This document shows positions 1 to 9,863 of a stretch of DNA of 40,309 bases, piece after piece. The notes below the pieces were generated by a model. That model did no database searches and had not been told where the DNA came from. It was given only the letters and a program-made list of their open reading frames with translations. Each line of letters begins with the position of its first letter. Position 1 is the stretch's first letter. The DNA comes from Zelonia costaricensis (Eukaryota; Euglenozoa; Kinetoplastea; Trypanosomatida; Trypanosomatidae): NCBI GenBank assembly GCA_030849075.1, contig JASAOO010003316.1, forward strand, positions 1 to 40,309. The letters are read 5' to 3'. The position numbers were made by a program, and so were the translations under genes.

Positions 1-266
1 TCTGCGTGGCGACTCCCAAAACGCCACAGCACGTAAGGGCACTTGTGCGCGGCAAACACGAAGAGTCTGCACCAACGCGGCGCTCACCCTCTCTCGTTGC
101 TCTCCTCAACCGCGACCGCACCGTTTTGCTCCACGCCGTTGTCGAGACAGTCGTTGTGTTTTTTTTTCTTTCTGCTACGCGCGTGACGCTGTCACGCAGA
201 AATCAAAAAACAAAAGCCAAAGGAGAGATGCGAAGCAAACGTACCAAAAAAGGGAGACCGAGACGG
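1..266 (-). other. eS19 3' flank
   Basis: This stretch lies downstream of the eS19 stop codon and should hold its 3' UTR and the processing signals for the next gene beyond the window. A plus-strand T-run near 160-170 and an A-rich stretch near 203-222 are visible. I see no gene. Confidence 0.5.
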
Positions 267-752
267 CTACGCCTTGGACTGGCCGAACTTGCGGATCTGC
301 ACCTGGAAGGCGAGGGAGTCAGCGAACTTGTGGCCCTTGCGGGTCAGGCGCTGGCCAGACTGCGCGCCAGGCTCAACGAGGCCGAGCTTCGTGAGCGACT
401 TGCAGGCCCAGTGGAGGGGACCCTTCGAGGATGTCACGGTGTGCTCCGGGCGGCTGCCGTAGTTCTTCTTGTTGCCGAAGCGCTTGCTCAGGCCGCCGTA
501 GCCGACGCCGGGGCGGAGGTAGATGGCGCGCAGGACGGCGGCGCAGCGGATGTAGTACCAGTCCGGGTTCTGCGGGGCGCGCTCGCGGCCGTGCGAGCTC
601 TTCATGATCTCCGTGCAGTTGGGCACGAAGATCTTGCCCTCCTGCTTGAAGTGGCGGGCCGCCGTCTTGATCCAGCGCCACGCGCTCACGTCCTTCAGGG
701 TCGCACCCTTCTTCTTGCCGATGCGGCGGATCTTGTTCTTCGGGGCAGCCAT
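267..752 (-). CDS. RPS19: 40S ribosomal protein S19 (eS19)
   Basis: This is the eukaryotic/archaeal small-subunit ribosomal protein eS19, which sits in the 40S head and is needed for late 18S rRNA maturation. The 161-residue product matches the family from end to end. Visible matches include a DVSAWRWIKTAARHFKQEGK helix near the N terminus, the NPDWYYIRCAAVLRAIYLRP core, and the PGVGYGGLSKRFG and RLTRKGHKFAD segments seen in other eS19 proteins. The length is slightly above that of mammalian S19 because of a basic N-terminal extension. The ATG at 752 is preceded by a strong splice-acceptor context 14 nt upstream. It is the last gene of the cluster within the window. Ribosomal proteins are often multi-copy in trypanosomatids; only one copy is seen here. 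Confidence 0.97.
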   Translation of the reverse strand: MAAPKNKIRRIGKKKGATLKDVSAWRWIKTAARHFKQEGKIFVPNCTEIMKSSHGRERAPQNPDWYYIRCAAVLRAIYLRPGVGYGGLSKRFGNKKNYGSRPEHTVTSSKGPLHWACKSLTKLGLVEPGAQSGQRLTRKGHKFADSLAFQVQIRKFGQSKA

Positions 753-1227
753 GATTGGATACGATGCTGCAGAAGCGATGATGCGTTGAGATCAGCGTTC
801 CGTAGAGTGAGGGGTTCGCGTGCGTGTGTGCACATGTGTGAATGCCGCAAAGAGACGAGGTAACAGAAGCAGCGGTAGAGGAAGTGGAGAGGTTCAAAAG
901 GGAGCATGGTCGCTCAGCGAGGGGCACGACGGTGCGTGTGTGGCTGGTCGTGGACGCTGTATGCCGCCAAGCAGCACCGTCAGCAGCTCGTGATGCAGGC
1001 CGCCATCGGGTCGGTATGCAGTAAAGACATCAGCACTAGTTAAACACAACGTGCCCCTCACTTTCCTTGAGTGTTTCAAAGCAGGCACGATACAAGACGA
1101 ACGGTCGGTTTGAGATGTAGAGGGTAAGGTGAGCAAGCTCTGTGCTTGTGTGTGGGTGTGTGCGAGTTGAGGGCGTGCAGTGTGGCAAGTCAGTAGTGGC
1201 ATAGGGTCGCACTGTTCTCGCTCTGCT
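753..1227 (-). other. Intergenic: 3' UTR of the 128-residue gene and eS19 leader region
   Basis: No credible ORF is seen. The transcript-sense strand holds the C/T-rich tract and AG-free window used for eS19 trans-splicing. Upstream of that lies what should be the 3' UTR and poly(A) region of the 1228-1614 gene. Confidence 0.5.
767..768 (-). promoter_or_regulatory. Predicted trans-splice acceptor for eS19
   Basis: On the transcript strand a C/T-rich stretch (roughly 900 down to 840) is followed by about 130 nt without any AG. The first AG then comes at 768-767, inside a CTGCAG. Spliced-leader addition here would leave a 14-nt 5' UTR before the ATG at 752. Tract, AG-free window and first AG are the known kinetoplastid acceptor pattern; use of the site is inferred. 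Confidence 0.7.
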
Positions 1228-1614
1228 TTACATGGAGTCGCGCGTGATCCTCGAGATGAGCCCGCTCCGCTCCAGCACGCCTTTGCCTTCGTTGAAGTCG
1301 CGAGTGAAGTCGTCGACAGAGTTGAAGAGCGCCTCGATGGCGTCGCGGTCGCTCTGGCCGAGGGCGCCGGTGTCCCCCTCTGCCGAGACGACGTCCGAGT
1401 CGGACCCCGTCGCCGTGGCCTCGCTGCGGCTGTCCTCGCCGTCCACAGCACGTTGCGCCGGGGCCCGCTCGTCAGCGCCGTCGCGACGGTCCCCGGCAAA
1501 GTTGCTGTAGCGCTCGCGCAGCACTGAGAGCTCGATCAGGAGCTGGCGTCGCAGGGCGCCGTGCGCGTCCCCAGCCACACCTCGCTCGCCGTCCGCCTCA
1601 CCTGCCATCGCCAT
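1228..1614 (-). CDS. Small acidic protein of unknown function
   Basis: I do not recognise this 128-residue protein. Two methionines (1614 and 1608) could serve as start. The N-terminal quarter is Gly/Ala/Arg-rich, residues about 20-40 look helical (LLIELSVLRERYSNFAGD), the middle is acidic and Ser/Gly/Ala-rich (residues about 45-85), and the last 40 residues look like an acidic amphipathic helix (DRDAIEALFNSVDDFTRDF). There is no signal peptide or membrane span. The case for a real gene is codon bias: by my count of the C-terminal half, nearly all codons end in G or C, as in certain genes of this window. It sits between eS19 and the 309-residue protein, in the same orientation. Confidence 0.72.
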   Translation of the reverse strand: MAMAGEADGERGVAGDAHGALRRQLLIELSVLRERYSNFAGDRRDGADERAPAQRAVDGEDSRSEATATGSDSDVVSAEGDTGALGQSDRDAIEALFNSVDDFTRDFNEGKGVLERSGLISRITRDSM

Positions 1615-2191
1615 GCCCCTTCAAAATGGATGTGCGTGTGCGTTTGCGTGTGCTCCTTCGTGACAGAGGCAAGAAGGAAGCTTCGCACGGCGCTTTGTAA
1701 GGGGCGTCGCGCAACGCACCAGAAAAGAAGGCGCAAGAGTGTAAAGGGGGGCAAAGAGGGGGCTCGAGAGGGTAGTCGGCGCCGGTGCTCACACGCGCGG
1801 CGGGCCGCTGCAGCAGCAGCAGCAGGGTCGAACCCCTTCGAAAGCTTGCATCGTATGCGAGGTGAGAAGAGGAGGGATTCACAGGAGGGAGGGCTGCCGG
1901 TCACACGGCAGAGCGCACGCTTCGGAGAGGGGTGGGCAGGAAAGAGGGGGAAAAAAGGTGCGGGCTAAAGCGACGCCCAGCGAGCCTGCCTGAGCGGTAC
2001 ACAACGCAGAGTCTGTGTTCTCGACTCGGGGTGGCGCCTCAAGAGCATAGCCCACCCCACCTTTTCGTTCCGCTCTTCGGCTGTGAAGCTCTCGGTGTCG
2101 GCTTGTGCGAGTTGGTGCATTAAAGGAAGCGGTTGAGAAGCAGCGAAGAAGCGGAGTGAGCGTCACCAATGCCACGCTGCGCAGGGCGCCC
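1615..2191 (-). other. Intergenic between the 309- and 128-residue genes
   Basis: No supported gene. A short CAG run lies at about 1808-1826. The plus strand is purine-rich from 1660 to 1790, giving a pyrimidine-rich tract on the transcript strand. An AG near 1664 is a possible acceptor for the downstream gene. Confidence 0.45.
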
Positions 2192-3121
2192 TCATGTCTG
2201 GGCCAACCTTGTGAAGCAAACACTGTCATTGGGGTAGCAAGTCACAAAGACGTCGACGGGTGAGGTCGTGCAAAGGGCGTGGATCAGGAAGTGCGGATTG
2301 CCCAGGCTGTCGAAGACGTCGACGCCGAGCGCGCCGGGCAGCACGGCAAACCCACGGCTCGCGTAGTCCTCGACAGAGCCCCACACACTGCACCAGCAGC
2401 CGCTCCGATAGCACTCGACGCGGAGACGCGACTCCACGCCTTCGTCGAAGCCGCGCAGGGTTCGCACGTTGATCGGTGAGAAGACGCGCAGGTACGAGAG
2501 AAGACGAAAAAGCGGCAGCGGGGTGTCGCGGCTCAGGTGAAACTCATCCAGGCTCACCACGCGCACGGACTTCCCCGTCGCGCCATTGAGCTCGACGAAG
2601 ACGGCGGAGTTCTGGAATAGCTCAGCGGTGCTGGTGGCGCTCGTGGGGCCGCAGGCAAAGTCACGACGCTGGTGTTCCTGACCAAAGTAGTCTGTAAGCT
2701 GCGCCTGTGTGAGCCAGAACGGTGACTGATACAGCCCAGCCTGCGCCCGTTTTTCGAGCTGACGCATCTCAGCTGCAGAGTCGGTGAGAGGCGTGCCTCT
2801 GACAGAGAGGTACTCGGAAAACTCAAAGTGCGGCGGAACGTCACCACCGCTCGGTGTGACGCGCCTCACGAAGCGCCCATGCGTCAATGTGGTGTGTGCC
2901 TCGGCGTCGTTTTCGAGTCGCTCGACGCGCAAAGCCCTTTGGCACCGACTGTCGGCGCAGGCGCAGGCTGATAGTTTGCCGAGTCCCGTGAGCTGCTGAT
3001 GCTGCGCCCGCGTCACGAGTGTGGCAGTGCTGCAGCTGCCTGAGAGCAAGTTGTGAGGAAAGCGGCGGAGTAGCCAGCGTGGTGGGCACCGGCCGTGGAT
3101 ATCGCGGAGTGGCACCGACAT
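2192..3121 (-). CDS. Conserved-looking hypothetical protein, 309 aa, possibly mitochondrial
   Basis: I cannot assign a family. The open frame extends further upstream (to 3334), but only through a GTG. The first in-frame ATG is at 3121, and it lies 27 nt downstream of an excellent predicted trans-splice acceptor, so I place the start there. The N terminus is basic, with Arg, Ser and few acidic residues (RCPPRWLLRRFPHNLL), compatible with a mitochondrial presequence. Cysteines cluster around residues 50-60. The C-terminal two thirds look like a compact alpha/beta domain, with segments such as SPFWLTQAQLTDYFG, SVRVVSLDEFHLS and GFAVLPGALGVDVFDSLGN. No transmembrane helix is evident. Reality as a gene is well supported; function is unknown. 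Confidence 0.78.
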   Translation of the reverse strand: MSVPLRDIHGRCPPRWLLRRFPHNLLSGSCSTATLVTRAQHQQLTGLGKLSACACADSRCQRALRVERLENDAEAHTTLTHGRFVRRVTPSGGDVPPHFEFSEYLSVRGTPLTDSAAEMRQLEKRAQAGLYQSPFWLTQAQLTDYFGQEHQRRDFACGPTSATSTAELFQNSAVFVELNGATGKSVRVVSLDEFHLSRDTPLPLFRLLSYLRVFSPINVRTLRGFDEGVESRLRVECYRSGCWCSVWGSVEDYASRGFAVLPGALGVDVFDSLGNPHFLIHALCTTSPVDVFVTCYPNDSVCFTRLAQT

Positions 3122-4560
3122 CAGAAACCACGAAGAGGCGGGCCACGGCTGCAGTTTTCCGTGTTGCACATGTCGGTACGTCACGCACCGGTGGCGTGCA
3201 CGAGTGTCGGATGTGCAGCACCGGATTGAAAAGACAAAGGATGGCGGCCGTGACGCGGCAAGGTGAAGTGGAGAAACAGAAGAGGAAGAGGAGGGAGGAG
3301 GCAGCTGAGCGGCGTTGGCTGAGCTGCGTGGCACACACAGTCAGACTCGCGCCTACACGAGGGAGCAGAGAAGTCTAGGGGCAGGAACGGAAATCGAGCT
3401 TGAGGCCTGCCTCGCTCGCTTTTTGTCCGCTTGCGCCTTTTTTCCCCGCTCCATTTTTTTTTCTCTGTCGCTCACTGGAGTTGAGAGCACCCTGTGTTAG
3501 ATCGAAGGGTCGCTGCCACGTCCGAGTCGCGGTGGCGGAGGCGACCCGGTCTCGCGGGGACGGGGGTGACGGCGAAAACGGCGGCGCCCCGCCTCCGCTG
3601 CAATGCGCTTCGCATCGCACGCAGTGGCTGCAAACTCGTTGCCCCACGGCACCACCGAGAGCTGCCACCCTCAGACTCACGGGTGCCTCACTGCTCTGTT
3701 TTGGGGGTGTTCGCTTCTTCTTGAGTTTCTCCGATCAACACGCTCCACCGCACATGTTAAATCAAGACGCTATATAAACGCAGATGGAGTGACACAGGGA
3801 AGGCGAAGAGAAAAACAACGTCGGCGGTTAATGCAAAGACAACATGACGGAAACACAACAGATACGTGCACAGCCCTGCGGGACCACTCAAGGTAGAAAA
3901 AGAGCGAATAAACAAAAAGGTATTCTTCTCGTCATCCTCCTTTTCCGTGTTTTCTTGTCTTCTGTTTTTTTGTCGTTTGTACATCAGCACAGTTGCGAAG
4001 ACTGCATGATCGTTCCTTTTTCCGTGTTCGAGGTAGCCGCATCATCGGTGCTCACACGTTCCTCTCAACCGGGAGTCAACGGAGCCATGTCAGAGGCAGC
4101 CCCAACTTGTTTTTTGTTTTTTTTTTTTATTTGCCCTTTTTCTTTTTGCGGTTTTGTGTCGCTCCTATCCTCATTGCCGGAAGGACTGCACTGTTTGTGC
4201 GTGTGCGAACTTGTGTGTCGTTGTTGAAGATGACCTCTTCCGTCATCTTTTTTTCGCGTCCGAAAGTCACAAACCGCAGAGGTGTACAAGAAACTCGGAA
4301 AGGGGGGAGGGGGAGGAGAAAGCGACAAGCAAAGCCCACACCAAACATGAAAAACAAAAAGCAAAACGTGGAAGAAAGAGCGTAGATGGGAGAGAACAAA
4401 ACTAAAAAAGGAAAGGGAAGAGGGGAGGGAGGAAAGGGGGAAGGGGGGAGGTGCAGAAGAAAAATCAAACACTGTGGAGAGCAAGTCGTCGACTCGGGCT
4501 CTGCGCACGAAGGGGTGCGAGAATCGTGGGTGAACGGGGAAGGGGGGGCAGGGGAAATGA
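3122..4560 (-). other. Low-complexity non-coding sequence, distal part of the gap downstream of RBP6
   Basis: Apart from the acceptor for the gene at 2192-3121, no gene is seen. The section has T-runs on the plus strand near 4108-4127 and strongly purine-rich plus-strand sequence at 4280-4560. Open frames here are low-complexity and inconsistent between strands. It probably contains the end of the 3' UTR of the preceding transcript. Confidence 0.45.
3149..3150 (-). promoter_or_regulatory. Predicted trans-splice acceptor for the 309-aa protein gene
   Basis: On the transcript strand a long tract of C and T (about 3310 to 3270) is followed by roughly 120 nt lacking AG, and the first AG falls at 3150-3149. 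The resulting 5' UTR is 27 nt, ending at the ATG at 3121. This site rules out the upstream in-frame extension as coding. Confidence 0.7.
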
Positions 4561-5530
4561 GGTACTGTACTCAAGACCAGGTGTGATTTCCTTCTTGGAT
4601 GATATCGACGGGGTTGTGATAGTGGACGGTGCTGGTACGCGCCGGAAGTCCTTTTCCTCGTCTTCGCGTTGCCAACTCTGCGCGGCACGTCGCGTGCCTG
4701 AAGCTTTCGACAGCGTGCGCGTCACGATGAGCCGCAACGGCGGCCCTCGCGACGTGCGCTGCGCTCCACTCGAACCTCAACCGGAAAACGATGACGTTGT
4801 TGACGGCGAGCTGACGAGGGAGCGGGGCACGTGGCTTTCTCGAGCAACGCGCAGGTGAGTGCTGTCGCTTCTGCACCCACCCCGCCTCCCCCTCACCCGC
4901 CGCCCGCCTGTCGCGCGCGCTTCCGAGTCGGAGAACGGCAAAGCCCTGGTGTGCCGGTTACCCTCGTGAGGGCGGCGCACACAGCTTGCCTCGCGGCCTG
5001 CATCGCGTTGTCCTCCACGGCGCGCCGGCACATCGACGCGAGCGCGCGAGCCTCGTCAGTGTCCAAGGCCAGTCGCCATACGGTGCGCGCAAGCCGGCGA
5101 TGGTGCAGGCACCAGGGAGAATGGCAGCAAGAGAGAAAAAGCGCGAAGAGTAAGAGCAGTGCCTGCAGGTACGCCGCAGTCCAGATAAAAGAAGATGGTC
5201 TTGCCTCCATCTTGGCGTCTTAGTGTGATTTCCTGCCGTAACGTGGTTACCCCAAGGCATCTCTGGTGTGGATAAGCCGTCCGTCCACTGGAGTCCCGGA
5301 GAGGCACTCGGCGCATGTCGGCGTGTACGTGGGCCGGCGCACCTGTGCACACTCAGGGTAAAACTATGGGCCGCACAGAGGAACCGGAAGCGCTGCGCGC
5401 CTTTCCCTCTGTGGCCTTGGCTCTGTAGCTCCCTGTACACCAGGGGGCCACACAACGCACCGGGGGAGAGGGCGGAACGTGTGGGAGCGCTCCGTGTCTG
5501 ACGCCGGGCGGGGCGCAGCGGCATCCCGCA
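4561..5530. other. Island of ordinary-complexity, coding-like sequence
   Basis: Within a low-complexity gap this section has balanced base use and long open frames on both strands. Besides the 105-residue candidate there is a minus frame ending at 4571, open from 4876 (no ATG at its outer end), and a plus frame at 4451-4858. Third-position GC in those two is about 65%, not decisive. It may be a degenerate gene or retroposon relic. Confidence 0.4.
4893..5210 (-). CDS. Possible small membrane protein (105 aa)
   Basis: This candidate gene lies inside the long gap below RBP6. It starts at an ATG (5210) and encodes a short N terminus, a hydrophobic segment of about 20 residues (FIWTAAYLQALLLLFALFL) that could be a signal anchor, then a charged helical segment (WRLALDTDEARALASMCRRA) and a basic tail. 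I counted GC in third positions at about 60% in the first third and about 80% in the helical part, against about 65% in control frames nearby, so the second half looks coding. Against it: overlapping frames on both strands are also open, and no strong poly-pyrimidine tract precedes the ATG. It could be a species-specific gene, a decayed gene, or chance. I recognise no family. Confidence 0.35.
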   Translation of the reverse strand: MEARPSSFIWTAAYLQALLLLFALFLSCCHSPWCLHHRRLARTVWRLALDTDEARALASMCRRAVEDNAMQAARQAVCAALTRVTGTPGLCRSPTRKRARQAGGG

Positions 5531-6610
5531 ACCGATGGCGACACGGCAGAAGGAGAGAAGAGATCGCGCGTGCGCGTGGCGCTTGTGTCGCCCACGGTAT
5601 GGCGCCTACGAGGTGATCCAGAAGGAAGCAAAAAAGAAAGGGCGAAACACAAGGCCTGCGGCGAGTCGTGCACAGAGCGACGCAAACACCAGGGCACCCG
5701 TTGGGGACGCAATACGCAGTACGGGAGAAGTCTTAAGGCGATAGTCACAGGAGAGAGGCAAAGACACAAAAGCACGCGCACGCGCACAGACACACAAAAG
5801 CACGCACTGACACACGCATGCACTGACACAAACACAAACACGAGCACGCACACACGGGCTTAGACATGCACCCACGCGCAAGGGCAGAAAGGGAGGGCGA
5901 GCGCAGGCACCCACGCGACGGCCCGGCATCAGCCGATGAACGAGGGAAATAGAGAGATGGGAAGAGGCACACGCGAAGCGAGAACACAAAAATAGAAGAA
6001 GAAGAAAGAGAACGAAAAATGACTAGCCTGCTCTGCGTTGTGGTGCCGAGGGGGTGCGAGGTGGCGCGAGACACGACGAGGAACTCATGGCGCTGGAGGA
6101 GCGCGTTGCACTCGTCGTCGCCGCTGCGCGCCCTCTCTCGTGACAGCGGATACTCCCCCCTCGCGTGCGCAGGGGCAGAACACTGTTCGCCAGCGACGGC
6201 CGCAGGGGTGAAGCCGACGACGCGTGCACGCGCCACACCGACACGCAGGCACGAACGCAGAGACTCACCCTACGTGGCAGAAGACACGAGGGGAGCGAGA
6301 GCCGCGATATGGAAGAGTGTGAAAAGACAAGTGCACATACACAATCCCAAACACGCGCGTGCTGAGCCGATGACAAGAGGAGGTGAAACAGAGAAAGAGT
6401 GAGCGTGAGCGCGACGAAGAGCACAGGTGAGGAACCGAAGGCACAATATAAACAACAAAGTGCGAGCAGTGATTCACCTCACCACACTACGCCCGTCGTC
6501 CCTTCAGCAAGAATGGCAAACCGAAGAGTTTTTTTTTTTTCGCACATCGCACAGCATTCCCCGACCCCGACAGCGAGCTGAGAACGTTGCCTTCGCCACG
6601 GAGCACCATC

Positions 6611-6637
<27 letters not shown>
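6611..6637. repeat. (CA)n microsatellite
   Basis: An uninterrupted CA run of about 13 units on the plus strand, read as (UG)n in the RBP6-side transcript. Confidence 0.9.
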
Positions 6638-6641
<4 letters not shown>

Positions 6642-7094
6642 GCGTGCGCAAACACACAAACTTGGAAACGAAAGCGAGCGTGAAAAGGCAGAGAAGGAAG
6701 CCAAGGGAGAAAGACAACGTCAGCGTTTTTTTTTTTTCGTTTCAGCTTCTCCGCTGCCCCCTGCGCGTTCTTCGTCACAAGGGACGAGTGGAAGAAGAGT
6801 GTCACAGCCGCCCACGTGTGGCCTGTAACAGCGTCCACAACACAAGGGAAGAAAAAAACAGTTGAAAAAAAGTGACAACGCGAGCTTCTCCTTCTCCAGC
6901 TCCAACCGCAAGCGTGCGTCACCGAACATGAAACTGAAGAAGACACGCTTGCCGGAGAATTCGAGGCGCGCAGAAAGGGCAAGGAAGCGACAACGCGCGT
7001 GCACACGTCCATCAAGGGAAGAAAACGGGGAGGAGGCGGTGGGGGAAGAGAACCAGGGAAACGAACAACCTAGGCGATTACGAAGCGACACACG

Positions 7095-7120
7095 AGTGGC
7101 GCAGGACGTCCTGCGCCACT
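7095..7120. repeat. Perfect 26-bp palindrome
   Basis: The 13 bases at 7095-7107 are the exact reverse complement of 7108-7120, with no spacer. In RNA this folds to about an 11-bp GC-rich stem with a four-base loop (ACGU at the apex). It lies about 2.1 kb downstream of the RBP6 stop codon in otherwise low-complexity sequence. Confidence 0.95.
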
Positions 7121-9219
7121 ATCAAATTCACGCTGAAACAAGCTGGGAGGCAAGTGGAGCAGCGCGATCAGCGAAACTACACTAATCAAAGAAGAAAGAA
7201 AAGAACGAGCAACTCTAAAACCAGATGCGAAATTTGAACGACACTCGAGCACAAACACACACGCGCACACGAAGGAGGAGAACAATCCGTCAAGGCGCCC
7301 TTCCTCTTCGCCGTCTCCGTGACGCCGGAGCATCAGCGACAACAATTTGACAAGAGAGTAGCGCCACGGAAATAAAACGAGCGCCAGTAGAGAAGAATGG
7401 ACGGGCACAGAAGAGAACCAAAACGTCAATGGGGACGTGCCGACCCCGAGGGGTGGACCAAGGTCGTGAAGGGGGGGAGGGGGAAGAGAAAAGCAAGACT
7501 AAAGCAAAAGAAGAGGCGGAGGCACACACGAGACACAACGATGGGCACGCACGCGCGTGCTGACGACAGAATGAAAGACAAAACAAGGGGGAAAATTAGA
7601 GAGGGAAAAACGCTTTAAAGAGCACACGGCGAGCACAGGAGCGCTGCTGCCCCATCACTGGAGAAGCAAAGGCTCTGTCTGGCGCCGGACCATAAGCGAC
7701 GGGGAGGGGAGGGGAAGGATCAGGAGGGGAAACGAGAGAAGCCGAAACACAGAAAAGAGGCAGAATGAAGAGGGCTGGGGAGGGGGGCGAAGGGGGGAGG
7801 AGAGGGAGAAAAGACAAAGGCATGAAATACGCGCGCACACACACACGAGGAAGCTCACACGTGAGCGCGTACGCGCACCCGCGACATAGTAGCCACAGAT
7901 GATGGCGCGCGTCTCGGACGGGAGCAAGATGTGGGGGTCTGGGAGAGAAAGACAACGGTCAAGTCGGAAAAGGGGTCAACTGAAGACGAGGAGGAAAAGC
8001 GGAGGGAGGGAGGGGGAGGGAGGTGGAGGTTGACCCGGCTGAAAGGCGAGAACACAAAAGCCAATCGAATAGAGCACTATATATTTGGACAGCAGCATTG
8101 GCGCGTGAGTGTGTGCGAAAAGGGGAGAGAAACAGTCCGACGAGGGAGGAGACGCTTGGCGGGGGAGGGAGGGCCTGTGTGGGGCAGTTGGGAGAAATGA
8201 GTACGAATAGAAGAAAGCCGAATAGAGACACTTCAGCAGCCATACGCACACAGAGAAAGGAAGGTACACCGGTGAAAGAGGGGGAGGGGCGGAAAGACAC
8301 AGAAGGCAGAAGCGAAGCTAGCCGAAGCAGGAAAAGAGGGGAGAAACAGCGGGAAAAAAAAGACCAAACACGCAGGCGGCGGGAGAGACAGAGAGGGGCA
8401 GAGACGAGCGCACAGGCACGTCGCGTCACTGAAAAGGCAATCGCGAAGAAACAGAGAAGGCGCACACCCACAAACACGAGGACGACGGGTTGAAAGCGAG
8501 AGAGAGAGAAAAGAAAACAAAGAAATACGCAAACGGTAGCCTCAGCGGCCACATCGATGGTGGGTGAGAGCGGAGTGCACGGTACGAACGTCGACGCAAA
8601 CGCAGATTCATACAACACAAGTCCTAAGCAGCAGCTCGCGCTTCATCACGGTCTCGCTCCTTTCAGCACGCACACGCAAAAACACAGGCACACACGCACA
8701 CAAAAGAACAGAAGAAGATACACGAAACGCGAGAGGGGAAGAGGGAAGACACTGAGAACGCAAACATGCGCGGGCGCACAATCGCACACACACACACACA
8801 CACGCGCACTTCGTCGTCTTTTGGAGTACAAAGCAGAGGAGACAAAAAAAACGCAAACTGCCATCTGCTCATTTCATTTTCTTACTTTTTGTGTTTTGTT
8901 TTCAGTCCGCGGTCACCACGGCGCCAATGACGCATAAAAAAAAAAACGTGAAGGGGGCCGAGAAGCGCGGCGCATGCGGGCGAGGCCTCGGCGGCTAAAA
9001 ACGGAGAAAAGGGCACGAACGAATACAACGGGCATCCGGCAAAGGTGCTCACGAGATGCCAAAAATGGAGAAGAAACAAATTGACGAAAAAGGAGGGAAA
9101 GTGAGGAGGGGAGGGGGGCAATAGAGTCTGCTGCACGCGGCCGCGCCAGGCGCCCTTCCTCCGTGCAGCACCTGCTCACGCAAGCTCGCGCAGACGCGCC
9201 TGTACATTCAATGGGTGCC

Positions 9220-9852
9220 TCACTGCTTAGTCAGGCCAGCGGGGCCCTGGTTAGAGACGCTGGAGATGATGTTGAGCGGGTTTGTGGAGTACCCCACCTT
9301 CAGGCGCTTGCCATGGTACTCGTACCCGTTCATGGTGTCGACGGCCTGCTTCGCGCTGTCTGGGTAGCGGAAGTAGACGAAGCCGTAGCCGCGGGGCATG
9401 CTGGTCTGGCGGTCAAAGATGATGCGTGCGCCGTCCAGCGGGCCGAAGCGGGCGAAGAGCGTGTGCAGGTCGGCGCTTGTGACGTCCTGGGCGAGGTAGT
9501 TGACGATCAGCTGCTTGCGGTAACGCTCGTCGTTGGACGGCACCGGGACCATCTGCGTACGGTTGTGGCGCACCGCGTTCTGGTTGGGCGTGGACTGGTT
9601 CATAGACCCCTGAAGGCCGTTCTCGTAGATGTTCCCGGCCGCCCCGCCAACGTACTGCTGGTTGGACTGCGAGGGCACATTCATGGAGACAATCTGCGGG
9701 TTCGGCTGCTGGTACACGCCCTGCTGCTGCTGGTGCTGCACAATGAACTGCTGCTGCGGGCTGTAGGACGAGATGGCAGGGAACTGCTGCTGAGACTGGT
9801 TAGACGGGAACTGCATCATCTGCGATGAGGAGTCCGAGTTCGGCAGGTACAT
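9220..9852 (-). CDS. RBP6: RRM RNA-binding protein, probable RBP6
   Basis: A 210-residue protein with a Gln/Asn/Ser-rich N-terminal half (repeated QQQ runs, residues about 18-60) and one RNA-recognition motif at residues about 113-190. The RRM has RNP2 LIVNYL (115-120) and RNP1 RGYGFVYF (154-161), with aromatic residues in the RNA-contact positions. This matches the trypanosomatid UBP/RBP family, which binds mRNA 3' UTRs. I call it RBP6 because the neighbouring nucleoside hydrolase and mitoferrin flank RBP6 in T. brucei as I remember it. There, forced RBP6 expression drives insect-stage differentiation to infective metacyclics. I chose the ATG at 9852: the upstream in-frame codons include a poly-pyrimidine tract and an AG, so they are probably removed by trans-splicing. 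RRM identity is certain; the exact family member is inferred. Confidence 0.85.
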   Translation of the reverse strand: MYLPNSDSSSQMMQFPSNQSQQQFPAISSYSPQQQFIVQHQQQQGVYQQPNPQIVSMNVPSQSNQQYVGGAAGNIYENGLQGSMNQSTPNQNAVRHNRTQMVPVPSNDERYRKQLIVNYLAQDVTSADLHTLFARFGPLDGARIIFDRQTSMPRGYGFVYFRYPDSAKQAVDTMNGYEYHGKRLKVGYSTNPLNIISSVSNQGPAGLTKQ

Positions 9853-9863
9853 ATTGCGTGAGG

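Larger units (their letters stand above)
5531..9219 (-). other. RBP6-proximal CU-rich non-coding region (probable very long 3' UTR)
   Basis: No credible gene is seen over 3.7 kb directly downstream of the RRM protein stop codon. The plus strand is dominated by A, G and CA steps, so the transcript strand is rich in C, T and TG. Landmarks are an imperfect CA-rich stretch at about 5762-5865, a (CA)13 run at 6611-6637, T-runs near 6530 and 6725, a perfect 26-bp palindrome at 7095-7120, and CA runs near 8785-8803. RBP genes of trypanosomatids often have long regulatory 3' UTRs, so most of this is probably transcribed and retained. Confidence 0.5.

Noticed and set aside
6..863. Long plus-strand open frame (285 codons)
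   Set aside because: It runs antisense through the certain eS19 gene and encodes no recognisable protein. GC-rich coding sequence on the minus strand creates it.
4065..4688. 207-codon minus-strand frame
   Set aside because: It is mostly Pro/Ser/Phe/Leu from purine-rich simple sequence on the other strand, with no complexity expected of a protein.
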